Under the pieces are notes generated by a model. That model was not told the origin of the DNA and did not search any database. It saw only the letters and a list, made by a program, of their open reading frames with translations. Shown piece after piece: positions 48,601 to 62,125 of a stretch of DNA of 64,000 bases. The first letter of the stretch is position 1, and every line of letters begins with the position of its first letter. The translations under genes and the position numbers were made by a program. The DNA comes from Homalodisca vitripennis (taxonomy: Eukaryota > Arthropoda > Insecta > Hemiptera > Cicadellidae): NCBI RefSeq assembly GCF_021130785.1, contig NC_060210.1, positions 187,372,501-187,436,500 on the forward strand, given 5' to 3'.

Positions 48601-50506
48601 TTTGAATGAATAGCTCTAATAATATCAGTAACACTTTAATATTTAAAGAAAGCAAAAAAGAATGCTAAATCCGTAGTAATCTGAGTGGAAGCATATACTG
48701 TGCTAAAATAATTCTGATTTTAAAATATAATATAATTTATGGTACGCATTATTTAAAAAGGTAAAGAAAAGTTCTACTGACTCTTATATGAGGATAAGAA
48801 TGTAAATAAATTTTCATGGTTTGGATCAAAATATATATTTAAATACTCGGTCTGAGACATCGTACTTTACTCAGGTGTCTACTTTCTTCCATTGTAATGT
48901 ACTTCCGTTATAAGGTTTTGTAAGGACGTATTAGCTATGGCGTTGTGCTCCTGATCAAGGAAATATACACAAACAATGGTTTGAAAAGACGTTTTTCTGT
49001 GAAAAAGTGTATAGTTACATTTAAATTAATTTTATTCCAGTCGAAGGCATTTCCTGTGATATAGCATTGTGTACTTGTTAAGGAATATAGTCTACTTACG
49101 GTGATTAAAATCTGCTTTTGGTTCCGTAGCATCGTTTACATTGTTGTCCGGATTTAGAAATACATTATTTAAGAAATTTACTTCTGTCACAATACAACTA
49201 CTTCTAGACATAATGAGCAACTTCCGGTTTAAGACATATCGAGTACCAGTAGTAAACCGAGGGCTTAATGCACCCTTTAGATGTCACCTTTATATGACAG
49301 GTGAATTTTTAAAAACATAATATAGTATTTCCAGGAGTTCCAATCGTACTTAAACCCGTATGAGTGGATCGTCATGGCAACGGCCATTTTTATGTAGGTA
49401 GTGAGGAAAGTGTTCGTGAAATGTTGTCCTTCTGAGACATTAGGAAGTTGGATAAACAAAAATATAGGTCTTCTGAAACTTGCAACCCCATTTAAAGCAT
49501 TAACGATGTTTATCTTTAAGAAGATGCTTTAGTTTCTTTATTTAACTCATGATTTACACCTATGCCAGATTGAAAATTTCTGGGATATGGAGAAGTTGGA
49601 GAATTAATGGTGAGTAAGAGAGTGAGTTATGGCTTTGCCTTTTATATATTAAGACAGCAAAATGTTTACCATTATAGCTGTCCTCTACTGTATCCATAAT
49701 CAGTAAAAATATGTAAACGAAAGATAAGTGTAGTAGATTAATTAAAGTTACTAAACAAAATTAAAAAAAGAAAAGTCCATAACCTTAAATTACAATTTGA
49801 ACAAAATAAAGTCAGCTTTTAAATAAATTCACAAGGCTCTAGACCTGTAGACTGTACAGATAGCTTTAGAAAAGAGACATACAGTGTTTACTTCTCTAGA
49901 AGTTTTACTGTGTGGGATTAGGAGTACCATTATAACCTGATAAGCATATGCAGTTTGTACTGTCACCGGAGGAGAAACTTATTCTTTAAATAATATGACA
50001 ATATTAAGAATTAGTTTCAAATTATGATTTCAGAAGATTTCACTGGAATAAATATTAAAATGAATCGAATAAAAGTTTACAATTTATTAAATAGATCAAA
50101 GCTGCCACGCGCCATTCTGCACAGCACCCTTTAAATGCTGGTTTTCATTGAAATCTCCGCCAATAAAGTTCAGTAAAGTATGATTTAAAGACCAAAGATT
50201 AAGCTAAAGAGTGATTTCAATTTCCTTCCTTCCCATTCATCACCATTCTGTTCCCTGTTCTTGTTCCAACGGTTGACCTATCGCCCTGGCACAGGAAGTT
50301 TCCATATTTATTATTGGATGCAAATACTATTTTTATTATTATCAAAGCCTAATGTATCAGCATAATACGTATACAAAACATTTTTGATATTAATTCGTTA
50401 TAGTACAATACACAACATTGTATTAATTACTCTATGGGTAATGAAATCTAGGAGAAGGATAATATTGCATAAAATTTGAGACATAAACAGGTGGCTATGA
50501 AAGATC
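45651..50506. other. Long AT-rich stretch without recognised genes
   Basis: The 74-codon open stretch at 47385-47609 (plus) is less AT-rich in its first 50 codons but shows no family I know. GTCATGGCAAC occurs near 49371. Nothing else can be supported. Confidence 0.3.
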
Positions 50507-51125
<619 letters not shown>

Positions 51126-51742
51126 AAAGAAGCAGATATAAGCAGTTATTAACTTACGGGAATTCTAAACAGATTTCAACTTTCTTCATATACGTGCTGT
51201 TAAATCGATTTGTTCAAACTTATGACAAGTCTATAACAAATATTCACCATTTTGATAGGAAAACCAAGGACTAAGTAATGGATCTGTCTACAGGATTAAG
51301 TGCTGCAAAGAAATAATTTAACAGTGAGAAGTGCTCGACAGCTAAATTATTGGGTAATGGCTGTTATTAAAATGACTGCCGTAGTCGATCTTAAGATGAA
51401 GTCGATATTTAAGAGATTTAAAAGAATGTGACTCACTTCATCTGTCAAAGTACTATCTAGATAATGATACTGGGAGGCGGACAGCTGTCAAAGCTGCTTG
51501 TTATATTCGTTATAATACCAAGTTTGATATTGCGCACTTGTTATGCTTGTTACATATTAATGTGGGGATTGATTTAAAATATTAATTGAAAATTCAATCT
51601 CAATCGCATTGTTCAACGTATACAATTAATAAAATTATCTTTAATGGTATTTAAAAATATGTGATTTATTGATGAAGTACAATTACAGAATTATTACCTG
51701 TTTAAGTGCAATATTATGTACCCACATTATTCCTCCAATACA
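51126..51742. other. AT-rich sequence with no recognised gene
   Basis: Nothing recognisable. Confidence 0.3.
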
Positions 51743-51960
51743 GGGTGTCCCGTAACTCTCTGTAACGTGGAATAATTTTGTCCAGGGAGTTAAGGGACGC
51801 CTTACATATTGTTAAAAAGTATTTTTACAATAAAAATCCATCCTATAACGAATATTTCCTGGACAGAAAATTATATACTATATTTATTTTTATTTCAGTC
51901 GGGAATTCCTTAAAGAACCCCTATCCCTACTGGCTGGAAATTTAATGTTGGACATTTTAT
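51743..51960 (+). mobile_element. Possible one-ended transposable-element terminus
   Basis: CAGGGTGTCCCGTAACTCTC begins like the termini of many non-autonomous elements, and its first bases resemble the terminus at 19694. A GGGAGTTAAGGGACGCC block lies 40 bp inward. No matching inverted end was found within about 1 kb, so this is a truncated copy at best. Confidence 0.25.
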
Positions 51961-53040
51961 ATAATGAACCCCAGAACCTGAAATTGCCATCATTGCAATA
52001 AATGCAATATTCGGACTATCATCACTGTCGTAAAGATAAATATATTTTAACAGATGTATATGGAAACAACATTGTTTTTAAATTACTTACTTTATTAGTA
52101 ATGTGTAGCATAATTTATAACTATATATCGTATTTCTATTATTGATGAATATGTATCGTGTTATATAACTTTTTGGTCTTAGCTAATTATTAATATAAAA
52201 CGTATACCATGAATAATTTATCAAAACAAAGCAAATTATAATTATTAGCAAGCAAGAACACAAAACTGAAACAATTTGAAGCAGTAAACAAGATACTCCT
52301 AAAAGTTTCTATTGAGTTAGTCAGCACTGAGACCAACAACCTCTTTGTACTTTATATTAGAAGCGTACTAAATGGTGTTGTGGCATTCACTCTAAGTAAT
52401 ACCACCATATCGGGGTTGATGTTTACGTTTTGTTTCATCATCTAAGTTTATGTTTATCCTAAAAGTTTCAATATAAATATCAAATTTCTCCATCTAATGT
52501 ACCTCACAAAAAATGTTACAATAAATATTAAAAAACGTTTTTAAAGAAATTTTTCAATTTAATATAGTGAAAAATTCGTCCAATCCAGTATAATAATATT
52601 ATTATTTACTACATAAGCAATCATACAATTGCACAGCATGCATTAATACTACCAACAATATTACTGTAATACTAATACAAAAATATTGTTTTGGATATCA
52701 TACTCGCCCTCAACACCTGGTGGTCTTGAGATTAGACTTGTTTGAGATTATTTAGATGTTTAATACTCTATTTATTGATTAGTCTAAAATAGTAATTATA
52801 GTTGAAATGCTATGATTTCATGTTGGTAATTTTTGAAAGGATTTGTAAATCAAAATTTAACACATAAGATTTCTTGTTGAATTTTATTGGAACGATATTA
52901 AAACAAATAATATTGTATACTCAATCACTTACTCGCACAAACTTGGTGCGACAACTCGACAGGACATTAAAAAAATTAAATTAAGGTCAAAGAATGCCTT
53001 AATTTACCAGGTGACATTAGGGCTTTTCCGTAATACTCAA
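51961..53040. other. AT-rich sequence with no recognised gene
   Basis: Nothing recognisable; the last ~60 bases may be the tail of the adjacent SINE. Confidence 0.3.
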
Positions 53041-53197
53041 CCTGCGGATCAACGACTTAAAATGTAGCTTCTGAACCATCACAGAAGGCCGGGCAGGAGA
53101 TCGATCCGTGGTCACCCATCCATCAGTAGCCACGCTCGACGTTGCTTAATTTGTTATCTTCAGATAATCGCAGTACATGCTAGACTGCGTTATTGGC
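53041..53197 (-). mobile_element. SINE with a 5S-rRNA-like head (copy 2)
   Basis: Reading the minus strand: GCCAATAACGCAGTCTAGCA, TACTGCGATTATCTGAAGAT, AACAAATTAAGCAACGTCG, AGCGTGGCTACTGATGGATG and GGTGACCAC. The stretch from AATTAAGC to GGTGACC follows animal 5S rRNA almost base for base. It includes AAGCAACGTCGAGC (box A region) and GATGGGTGACC (intermediate element/box C region) of the internal polymerase III promoter. Its promoter is better preserved than in the copy at 17480. The 5' ends of both copies agree (GCCAAT.ACG), while the 3' parts diverge. The end of the element is not defined. Confidence 0.75.
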
Positions 53198-54129
53198 TTT
53201 CAGTTATAATTAACGTTTCTAATTTCCAAATCCGACTTGCCAAATCTAAAATATTATATAGATTAAACCACATTTGTATTTAATAAAATTACTCAAAAAT
53301 GGGATTCTTCTTGGTTCATTAAGTACAATTATCTTTGCCATACTATTAGCAGTTTATTCCCTGTATATTAACCGTCTTTTCATGCTTGAAATAAAAAAAA
53401 TACTGGAAGAATCAAGATTGGATTAATTCCCGATAGTTTCTCCAAGAGGATTTTTAAAGTATCAACGCGACGTCCATTAATTTAGACCCGTAAAACAAAT
53501 TAAACATACGATTCCTTAAAACTTGTATTAAACTACTTTGTTAAAACACTACTTGTGCTATTAGCAATACAACTTTTCATAAAAGTTATATTAAGAACCG
53601 TAATGAAGTTTTAATGAATTTCAAACAATATAATATGCTCAGAAAGCTACGCAATTATTTAAAAGTGAATCTGAAAGTCTAAGGTGGAAAATAAATTACA
53701 ATCAACTTTAACAATTTACTTTATTACAATTTTCACGATTTTAATTGCTAATATGCTGTTGCTTGACGTTCTCATAGACAGTTTTGTAATCATTGCTTCA
53801 TTTTCTTGTAACGTTTGGTTAATATTTCAATGATTCAAATCAAAATGAACCATGTAGAAAGGATATAAAACTGAAAGTAGAGAATATGAAGGATGGTGCC
53901 GGACCTAAACCTTTTAAAAATCCGCTGATAAAACAATTACCAAAGACTCGCTGATAATTCTAACAGACAGTGCTACAAATCTACACCGATTCACTTAAAT
54001 ATTTACAAATGGATCAGGTCAAACGTGTTTTTTTAAATTAGAGTATAAAAGACTTAGATATTTATTTATTTTTCATGTAAATGGACCTTGATGCAATTTT
54101 CGGATTTTTCATAGATAAATTATATATAT
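53198..54129. other. AT-rich sequence with no recognised gene
   Basis: Nothing recognisable. Confidence 0.3.
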
Positions 54130-55110
54130 TTTTATATGTCCTAGAGGCTGATGTAAATCTCTGTATGTGATTGGCTTTGTTTTATTACTCAAAAGTTCAC
54201 AGGAATTAATACTTTCAATACCAGCCGCATACCGTTTGCGCATCATAGTCATCTTATTACAATTTGGAAGCTTACTTGTTAATCACATATTATGGTATTG
54301 TTATACTTTTTAAACCCTTCTCAAGAATCAAACCCCACCATTTTTTTATCGTTTTCGGTATGAAAATGTAACCATTGTGGAGCTTACCAAGGCGTTATCA
54401 ATGATTGTCATGGCAACGTATGTTCTTATAACTCTTTAGTATTACTTTGTATGTTGTCCTAAAAGGTGGCAGTGTAAAAACCTATTAAATTCTAATTTTC
54501 AAAAAGAAATAATCCCTTTCATCGTGACATGAAGGCTAAGGTAGATCTCAGTATGTCGATGATCTTTTACCTTTGTTTTATAAGTTATTTGTATGAATGA
54601 CCACATATGACAGTATTCTTACACTTTTCAGTCTAGAAGTTCAGTTTGTTAAGAATGAAACCAAACCAACAATTGATAGTTTCCACTATGAAAAAGTAAC
54701 CCATGAAGAGGAGTGAGAAGAGGAAAGGAAGAGTAAACCAATACGTTTTAAATAATGCTAACATGCTCATGAGAGCATACGTTTATTCATGACATGATAG
54801 TATAATGTCCATTTTTGTTATTGGCATAAACGGTGACAAAGTTGTAAAAGGTATTAAATGCCGATATTTCAATAGTAAATACTCCCTTCAGTAATAAGTT
54901 ATCTATAGGCACTACCTCATTTGGCAATATTTTTACACTTTTCAGTCGCTTCCAAAGAGTCAAGGGACACGCTAAAATCTTCACTATAAAAAAGTAATCA
55001 GTGAAGATGAAATAGTCCAATAAGCCGTATTAAACGATATCGAAAATTCTCATGGCAGTGTATCTTTTCATACCTTTTTGTGTTTTTCTTAGCGGAAGTG
55101 TTAAAAAGTC
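54130..55110 (+). repeat. Strongly diverged tandem repeat, unit about 300-330 bp, three copies
   Basis: Registered blocks: TATGAAAATGTAACCATTG (54359), TATGAAAAAGTAACCCATG (54689) and TATAAAAAAGTAATCAGTG (about 54985). Ahead of them lie TTATACTTTTTAAACCC, TTACACTTTTCAGTCTAG and TTACACTTTTCAGTCGC. Further back, GAGGCTGATGTAAATCTCTG pairs with AAGGCTAAGGTAGATCTCAG. After the first block, CTCATGGCA/GTCATGGCAACGTAT-type sequence recurs. The copies are old, and coding content is absent. Confidence 0.65.
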
Positions 55111-55589
55111 TATATTTGTAAGTAAATTAATTATGTTATATCAGTATAAATATTGACCGCAATATTTTTAAATAGCTATTGGCAGAGTTCACCCTCGCAG
55201 CCGCAGAAGCGACCTTTATCGCACAAAAGTCAATTACTATTGAGGTCGCTTCGTTTAACCCCGGTTCTGCAACATTAGGACTTATGATTAGTTACGGCTT
55301 CTTCGACCTCCGAGCTAGCAGTTTCGGGACAAACATACCGTATATTTAAATATACTCTGAGAACAACTAAAACAGATTGTGTTGAAGTAACACGTAATAA
55401 AATATATGTAACATACTATGTAAAAAAAGACTTGGTAACTTATCCGCAATGACTTAAATTTATAAGTTAGGAGTCCCCTTACCACGTGTCATTTAAGGTT
55501 GCTTCAAAGGCTTCACTGAGGTTGCAAGAAAAATGCAGGACTTTATCTCATTTCATTAAGTTACAATTGTTTAATAATTTATTTATTAT
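55111..55589. other. Includes a less AT-rich, CpG-bearing part at 55190-55330
   Basis: The part with CCTCGCAGCCGCAGAAGCG, CAATTACTATTGAGG and CGACCTCCGAGCTAGC contrasts with its flanks and has no ORF of note. It could be a small regulatory segment; there is also a CACGTG E-box near 55482. Evidence is compositional only. Confidence 0.25.
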
Positions 55590-56003
55590 TTTGTAAAATC
55601 GTTCTCCAATTGCTCAGCCGATTCCCATTGGGTGATTTACACCATCGTGCAAGTATATGTTGCTTATATACAAATGGATCATACAAAATTTCTACTCAGT
55701 AGGTTAGTCCACTCTAGAGACATCGTAAGAGCTGACATAACTCACGGAAGTACAGATGTCATGGAAAAATGTCCATATTATTTGACCAATTTTCCTACCC
55801 CACCACCATTAGTTACAAAACCACGTCAACGTAAACGAACCATTACATCTCTGTTACGTCGAGCACGGCAACGGAATCACACCTCGAGTAGGTAACCTCA
55901 GGCATGAGGTACTGTTCATGATACAGCTCCTGAGCAGACTATAGCTCTACCAAAACCGTATGTAAATAAAACCACACCACCACTGACAACGCCACAGCGT
56001 TAA
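55590..56003 (+). pseudogene. Coding-like remnant of unknown protein with two in-frame stops
   Basis: One frame runs from about 55596 to TAA 56001-56003 and is interrupted only by TAA (55893-55895) and TGA (55905-55907). Before the stops it reads IYTIVQVYVAYIQMDHTKF, later NFPTPPPLVTKPRQRKR and SLLRRARQRNHTSSR. After them it reads DTAPEQTIALPKPYVNKT and TPPLTTPQR. The Pro/Thr-rich and Arg-rich composition continuing in the same frame across both stops suggests a decayed coding region rather than chance. The family is not recognised. The start may be GTG-like by chance (55632), and I cannot assign an initiation codon. Confidence 0.3.
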
Positions 56004-59000
56004 CTGTAGCACTATCCCCTAAGTGTTAATGTCTGTTCGTGGATTACACGCATGGAAAACAACGGGTGCACTTCGAGCTTAATTTTTATACAGGCTTAGA
56101 ATGTAGACAGGCTGGTGCACACGACGAAATTATATGTATTAACTTAGTGAATATTTATTTTTGAATATATTACTTTATCTTTTGGCCTCTTAATTGTGTC
56201 TTAATTAAACAAAAGTAAACTATTACATGGAATACAGTAATTATTCAAATTAAATTACAGATCCATAAGCTCTATAATAAGTGACATAATACTTAAATCT
56301 CAATGTCCAATTAATTAAGAATTATTATAAATTCGGGGTCTTATAAAAACAATACTGACTGAGGTAAAACGCTGTTTAAAAAATATATCTTTATCAAGGA
56401 TTCAGCAAATATAGTTATTAAATAAATCTTACTTTAGAATAATGTTTTTGGTTCTTCGTGGGAAGCAATAACAGATAAGTGTTTATGGCATGTAGAGATA
56501 TTAATAAAATTACTATAATTAAAATGTCGTTTTGTGAACTATTTTAAAACTATAAATACAGTAACACCTAAATTCTAAATTCTTTTAGGTTTCGAGATTT
56601 AACAAAAACAAATTTAATACTTCTAAAATAGCAATTATTTTTCAGAAATTGTTATAAATGTATTGACACATTTTTTTAGTTACTTAATATCGTTGGGTCA
56701 GTTTGATTTCATGAGCAGCATGAAGCAAGACAAATTTTAATTTTAAAGTTACAGTTCTACGCTATGTCAAATATCGTGTTATTTTATTGATAAATAAAAA
56801 CACATTTTTCAAAAATTCACAAATTTCACAAAAAGAATAAAAAGAATATGAACTGATCTAAAAGGCAATCCCTTGAGATCGCCATATGTTTGTGTCGCGT
56901 ACATTCCTATATGTAGAAATAAGTAAAACAAATCCGCTTATAAGGGTGTAATGTAAAAAATACTTGCGAGAATAATGAAACAATAAAAATAATATATACT
57001 TGTTCATGGGTTTAACATATTCTATTCCTAAATATTCTTAATGTAATACATAGAGTAGTAATATTTCAACTTGGGATTATTCCATAGCCACGCACAAAAA
57101 TATATAGGACGTTGTGAATATTACACTTGACATCTAAATTCTAAGTTTACACCCACGGTATCCTGGATAAAGGGGACAATGCATTCTTTAATGTTTATTT
57201 TTAAAACGAGTTAGCTGAATTGTCACGGCGAAACAAAAACTGGCGGCTTTTAAGATGTCTATTTATACTACAAGATAAATTCGGCGTTCTAGTTGCTACG
57301 ACGCGTTGGTTGCTGTCAGCTGATGGAATTGGAGGATTATCATAGACATCATCTGGATGCATTTTTTTCTATACCGTATTATTTTACACTGTTTAGTATT
57401 TAAATTATGTGTGTAAAAATCATTGTGTTTCGAAATATTGATAAACATTAATCATGGAACAGAACTATGTAGGAATATGCCAACTTGTTTTGTTTGTGGA
57501 AGAAAATAATTACATTGTACGGCACATTTTAATATTTGGCAATTTTGTGAACTGCTTGAATATGTAAGATCATATTTATTATAAAGTTATATTGATCAGT
57601 CAAATAAATGATTATTACTACTGTCTTTGTTATATGCATAATAATCGTAAACTTTCAGGATATATGAAATTTAAGATATAATACCTAGTATAGTCTATTA
57701 CTATTGTTCCGTAACTATAAAAACATATTTCAACAGTTCTTTGACACTTTATCTGTCATAATGCAAAAATAATATCAGTACGTTTGTACCTATGGTTTAT
57801 AATATTATAAAGGTAGAAAATGGGACATTTTAACTATACACATAGAACGTCTTTAGCTTGATATAAAATTTAAGATGTAAACAAAAATACCGTAATTCCT
57901 AAAGAATCAGGACGTCTACACTACAATTAAGAAGCTACACTCTTATAGTGATCGTATTTCCTGGTGAAAACTAGATATTTTTTATCTTATTCCACAGGAA
58001 TATTTTAAATATAACCACGGTTTACGATTTTTCCTTGTGGAATCAGAAAGTGATCTCTTGTTTTCATAATTTATAATTTATTACACTTATATTTAAATTG
58101 AGGTTTCTCTGTATGGGCCTTTCCGTAGTAAATATTAGAGTTGCCCCCATACCCCACAACATATTAAGGTATGCTGGATTTAGTTTTAATGATTACAATG
58201 TTCAAAAATATGTGTGAAAGTTTACACAATTTTTTGGAATTTTATATTAGCACCCACGTATAAGCAGAGATATATTTTATGTAATATCAATTAATATGTC
58301 AATCGCGTCAAAAGAGAATACTTTCATATATTACAGAAGTTACAATTAAATAATTAATAAATATTAATAATAAACTATAAATAAATAATTATTTTATAAC
58401 ACTTATAATATGTAGTATTGCATGTTTGTATTAAATATTTTTAAAAGTTATATTACAATTTATACTAAGAGAATGAAAGTGATTACCAACTTCGCTGAAC
58501 AAACAAAATTATTTAATCGTTTGTTTATTAGCCTAAACGGTTTTACAGGCAGCAAAACCCAAATATATTTTATTACGTAATTACGAGCGTTTTGTGACGT
58601 CATTGCTTTTGGTTTTACCGGGGATTTCGTGAAGTGCCTTACTAACGAGTAGCCATAAAACTTTGATGCATGGATTCACACTTTATCTCTTCTTTGCTCC
58701 TCTATATTTTGATAAAAATAATTAGTAATCGATTACTATTGTAATCTTTGCTGGACTTATTCAAATAAATAATTAAATTTTTATCCATTAATACAATAAA
58801 GAATGTAATTATAACGAAACATTTATGAAGATAAATGTGTCCTATACTCATCTCCGATTAGAAAGTGAACAGGTTGCAATAATAGTCTATCTTCTAAGGG
58901 ACAGTAAAGAATGCCCGATTAAAGAGATTTACTGCCAAGATAGAGGCGAAATTTCGAGTGCGATCATCTAAATCAAAACTTGGAAAAAGAAATTGTACTT

Positions 59001-59244
59001 TGTAAAAGGACTGTTATCTCAAGGCCAACTGGTTTATTGAATACAGTGATAAATTACTTATGATAAAATTATTCGAAGGTTAAAATAAGTAAGTCATAAT
59101 TAGGGATTAATATGCAGTAAAAGTAATGACATAAAAGTTAAATGTTTTATCATAAACACATATCTTAATTGGTGATGAAAATATTATGTTGAACGTTTTA
59201 GTCATATTTTGTAATAAGGAAATGTATATAGAATTTAGCCCACG
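56004..59244. other. Long AT-rich stretch without recognised genes
   Basis: A CpG-bearing part at 57200-57350 includes CTACGACGCGTTGG and CAGCTG, and a palindromic TGACGTCA (CRE-type) lies near 58596. Nothing else can be supported. Confidence 0.3.
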
Positions 59245-59680
59245 TTCACCTTCATTTTATTGCAGCGTCTGGTATCTGACGCTGTTTCAGACTTGACTCC
59301 TGGAATCTGTCCATCTGAAGAGATCCAAAAAGTTTTGGTGAAAGAAGAAGCTTTAGAGATAAATAGACTACGATATACAATAAATAGTATAATATAGATT
59401 AGGTGACAATATTATTGTCTCATTAGGTGCACAACTGAGTGCAATACGATGTTCTGACACAATAACCTAGCGCGGAGGAGTAACCTAGTTTTATACACAA
59501 AACATTGGAATCTGGATTCATGTTCGTCTGAAGAAATTGACAGAAAGTTAGCGTAGAAGGAGCTCAAAACGTACCTTTACATCGTTTTTACATCAAGACA
59601 ACTAGACAACAAGATACAATATATTCCAGGAGTATGAGACATCGTTGGATACCAGACGCTGCACTAAAATTTAAGTGAAA
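59245..59680 (-). repeat. Dispersed ~450-bp repeat (family B), copy 2
   Basis: On the minus strand the order is GACGAACATGAATCC, TGTATAAAACTAGGTTACTCC, AACATCGTATTGCACTCAGT with TGTGCAC, then GCTTCTTCTTTCACC, GATTCCAGGAGTCAAGTCTG and CAGATACCAGACGCTGCAAT. This is the same order as in 33330-33790. A second CCAGACGCTGCACTAAAAT block on the plus strand at about 59650 suggests an additional, rearranged piece. Confidence 0.7.
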
Positions 59681-60060
59681 TGGAAGTAAATTCTACATTA
59701 AAATTGAATTAATCACCCAACCATAGCTGTGGTATGTGGAGGAAATATAATTATACCAACTTGCATGGTTGGGGGGATCAGAAAATTTTTTGTGCAAACT
59801 GAAAACTGCATTATATGAAATAAACATTTTAGTAATAAGTTGGATTGTGGGGGTCTTATACTTTACCTATGTACTGCTATCGTTTAAGGACCTTTTGTAG
59901 CTAGAAGTAACATGAGTCGTTCTATTGTTAACTAACATGTATTATTTCGATATTGATCAGCCTTTTGTAATGGGGTTTCTCTAAGCCAACAACACTTGAA
60001 TTGATTAATATAATTGACGTATTCAAGGAGAAAATGTTCAAACTCATTTTTATATTTATT
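59681..60060. other. AT-rich sequence with no recognised gene
   Basis: Nothing recognisable. Confidence 0.3.
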
Positions 60061-60130
60061 TGGACTCCTGGGAATTGAACGCGTGACTTCTTGGTTATAA
60101 AGTCATTGTTTTACACCTACGCTAAGATTA
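60061..60130 (-). pseudogene. tRNA-like segment (SINE head or tRNA pseudogene)
   Basis: The minus strand reads TTAGCGTAGGTGTAAAACAA, GACTTTATAACCAAG, then CACGCGTTCAATTCCCAGG. The spacing and wording resemble a D-arm (A box), an anticodon arm with a TTTATAA loop, and a T-arm (B box GTTCAATTCC). The acceptor stem does not close: the 5' side does not pair with GGAGTCCA at the 3' side, so it is not a functional tRNA gene as read. Confidence 0.4.
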
Positions 60131-61978
60131 ATGCCAAAATATCCAAGCTATCCTCTGAAACGTGGTCAAAGAATAGAACTTAGTATTTGAATGTAAACTT
60201 AACAAGTTGTGCTAGAATATCATAGCATTGACATACAGGAGTATAGGATAGACTTAGCAGCCGGCTGTGGTAAAATAACCGTGAGTTTTTATCCACATGA
60301 ATAATGTTAAACCTCATAAAGTTTTTTGCCCCTATTTATCGTGGAATTATTGGAAATGTCTTATTTTAAAGATGTAATAAATATGCATACGAAATTTTTT
60401 AGTTCTCTTCGTACAGTACATACATTTCAAGAATTTCAGCAAAGAATGACTTTGAATGGTTTTTCTGAAAAACATATAGCGATATACAAAAAAAATTTAA
60501 ACTTTTGAAGCCTCTCAAATAAAAGAGATACCCCCATAACGCTACGATCAAAAATAATGGATTTAAACTAAATTAGTTTGATATATGTTCCCATGGGGAG
60601 AAACTTAATGTCATTTTACACGACAGTTCTTAATTTTAATTGTTATTACTATTTTAATATTTAATAAGACCTTGCTACGAACATGTTAAAACATAAAATA
60701 TGTCCCACTACTCTTTTGTAAACTATTTCAGTTATTTGAAATTTATGTCTGGCATAAGAGAGAAGTCTGTAGATATTTCAATGATTCTAGAAAAACTTAA
60801 AACAAGATTATGAAAACTGATGTAAATAGTGTCTCGTTCCTTATGGTCACGTATTGGCATGTTGGGTTTCCCTCTACCCTGTATAGTTTAAACCATCAGA
60901 TATAAAACTAACTTATGTGAAATCTCCTTAATTATATAAAAGATACTTTTCCTCTAGAATCTCCAGTAAAGATGTGATAATAGGTTAAGGGTTGTTGGGA
61001 AGTATTTGGGAATTTACACTACAAAGAGTTAGTTAGGGAGCTTAAAGTTAACTACAAGCAGTTGTAACAACAAGCCAGCAACTGATGTAGCCTGTGGAAT
61101 CTCAAGTGACAGCGGCGAGACAAGAGCAGATTCTCACCTTGAGACATAGCCGCAATACTTAGCACATAGTTACGTGTGCGGTTGTCACCTCAGTGTAGTT
61201 GGTACAGTTGTTATGAGTCTGTTGTAATAGTAGTCATTGTTTATAATCTATATAAAGTGTAAAATATTTACAATTTCACTCACTACATGACAATTAATGG
61301 ATCGTATTAGGTGATAACATCGCAAACATCCGTAATGAACATGTCGCTCTTATCAAGTAACATTGCAATGTTTACTATGGTGTTAAATGGCCAAATTAGT
61401 TGTTCACTTTTATACAAAGCAGATCGAAATATCATTGCAATACATTATGATTGACCATGGCATTAGTTTGTATCACAGAATTTGTATTACAGAATTATTG
61501 AATTAAGGTAGTGTTATCGGTTTTCGGTTTGGATAACACGTTTTTGTTGAAAGTTTAACATACTTATGGAAAAAGGTGACTTATGTTTTGAAAAAAATAC
61601 TTACAGAAATATAGCTATGTGAGGAATTACAGGCATTTAAATTAGCTAACGCAAATTTGTAATTAGGGCCTAATAAAAATTTGAGGACATAAACGTAAAC
61701 TTTTTACACTATTAAAATTAGTTTTAGCTTCAGAAATAACAGTTATTTATTCGTTCGTAACTTAATGGAACGATAATTGTTGTTTTATTTCATTATAAAA
61801 TACATTTTTCAATATTTTTAGGAACTTACATTTTTAGAAATTAAAAAATCCCTTCCTTCAGTCCTCCTTCATGTACAAATTGTAAAGATTTCATATTATA
61901 AAGCTGTTCTATGGGCTTAATTTAAAGATTGTAATAAATTCTCTGTACTATAAAAATTAAATGGGAAAGTTTTACTAA
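60131..61978. other. AT-rich stretch without recognised genes
   Basis: A less AT-rich part at 61050-61210 (GACAGCGGCGAGACAAGAG and neighbours) could be an unrecognised repeat. A 60-codon open stretch at 60326-60508 (plus) has no known motif. Confidence 0.3.
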
Positions 61979-62125
61979 ATAATATTATAATATAATAATA
62001 ATATATTATAGTTTATACTTAAAAATATATAACTATAAATATTGATATCTATTTTTATTTATTTATATATTATATATATATATAAATAAATTAAAAAATA
62101 TATATATATATTTATTTATTATTAT
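61979..62125. repeat. AT-only low-complexity region with self-complementarity
   Basis: TAATATTATAATATAATAAT, then TTTATTTATATATTATATAT and TATAAATAAATTAAAAAATA, followed by ATATATATATTTATTTATTA. The parts can pair with each other as a long imperfect hairpin. Confidence 0.8.

Noticed and set aside
49366..49384. GTCATGGCAAC motif as an RFX X-box (also near 54404; GTTGCCATGG near 31252)
   Set aside because: Only half of the X-box consensus is present. The 54404 instance lies inside a diverged tandem repeat, and no promoter context is visible.
60061..60130. Functional tRNA gene
   Set aside because: The acceptor stem cannot be closed and the anticodon arm pairs poorly.
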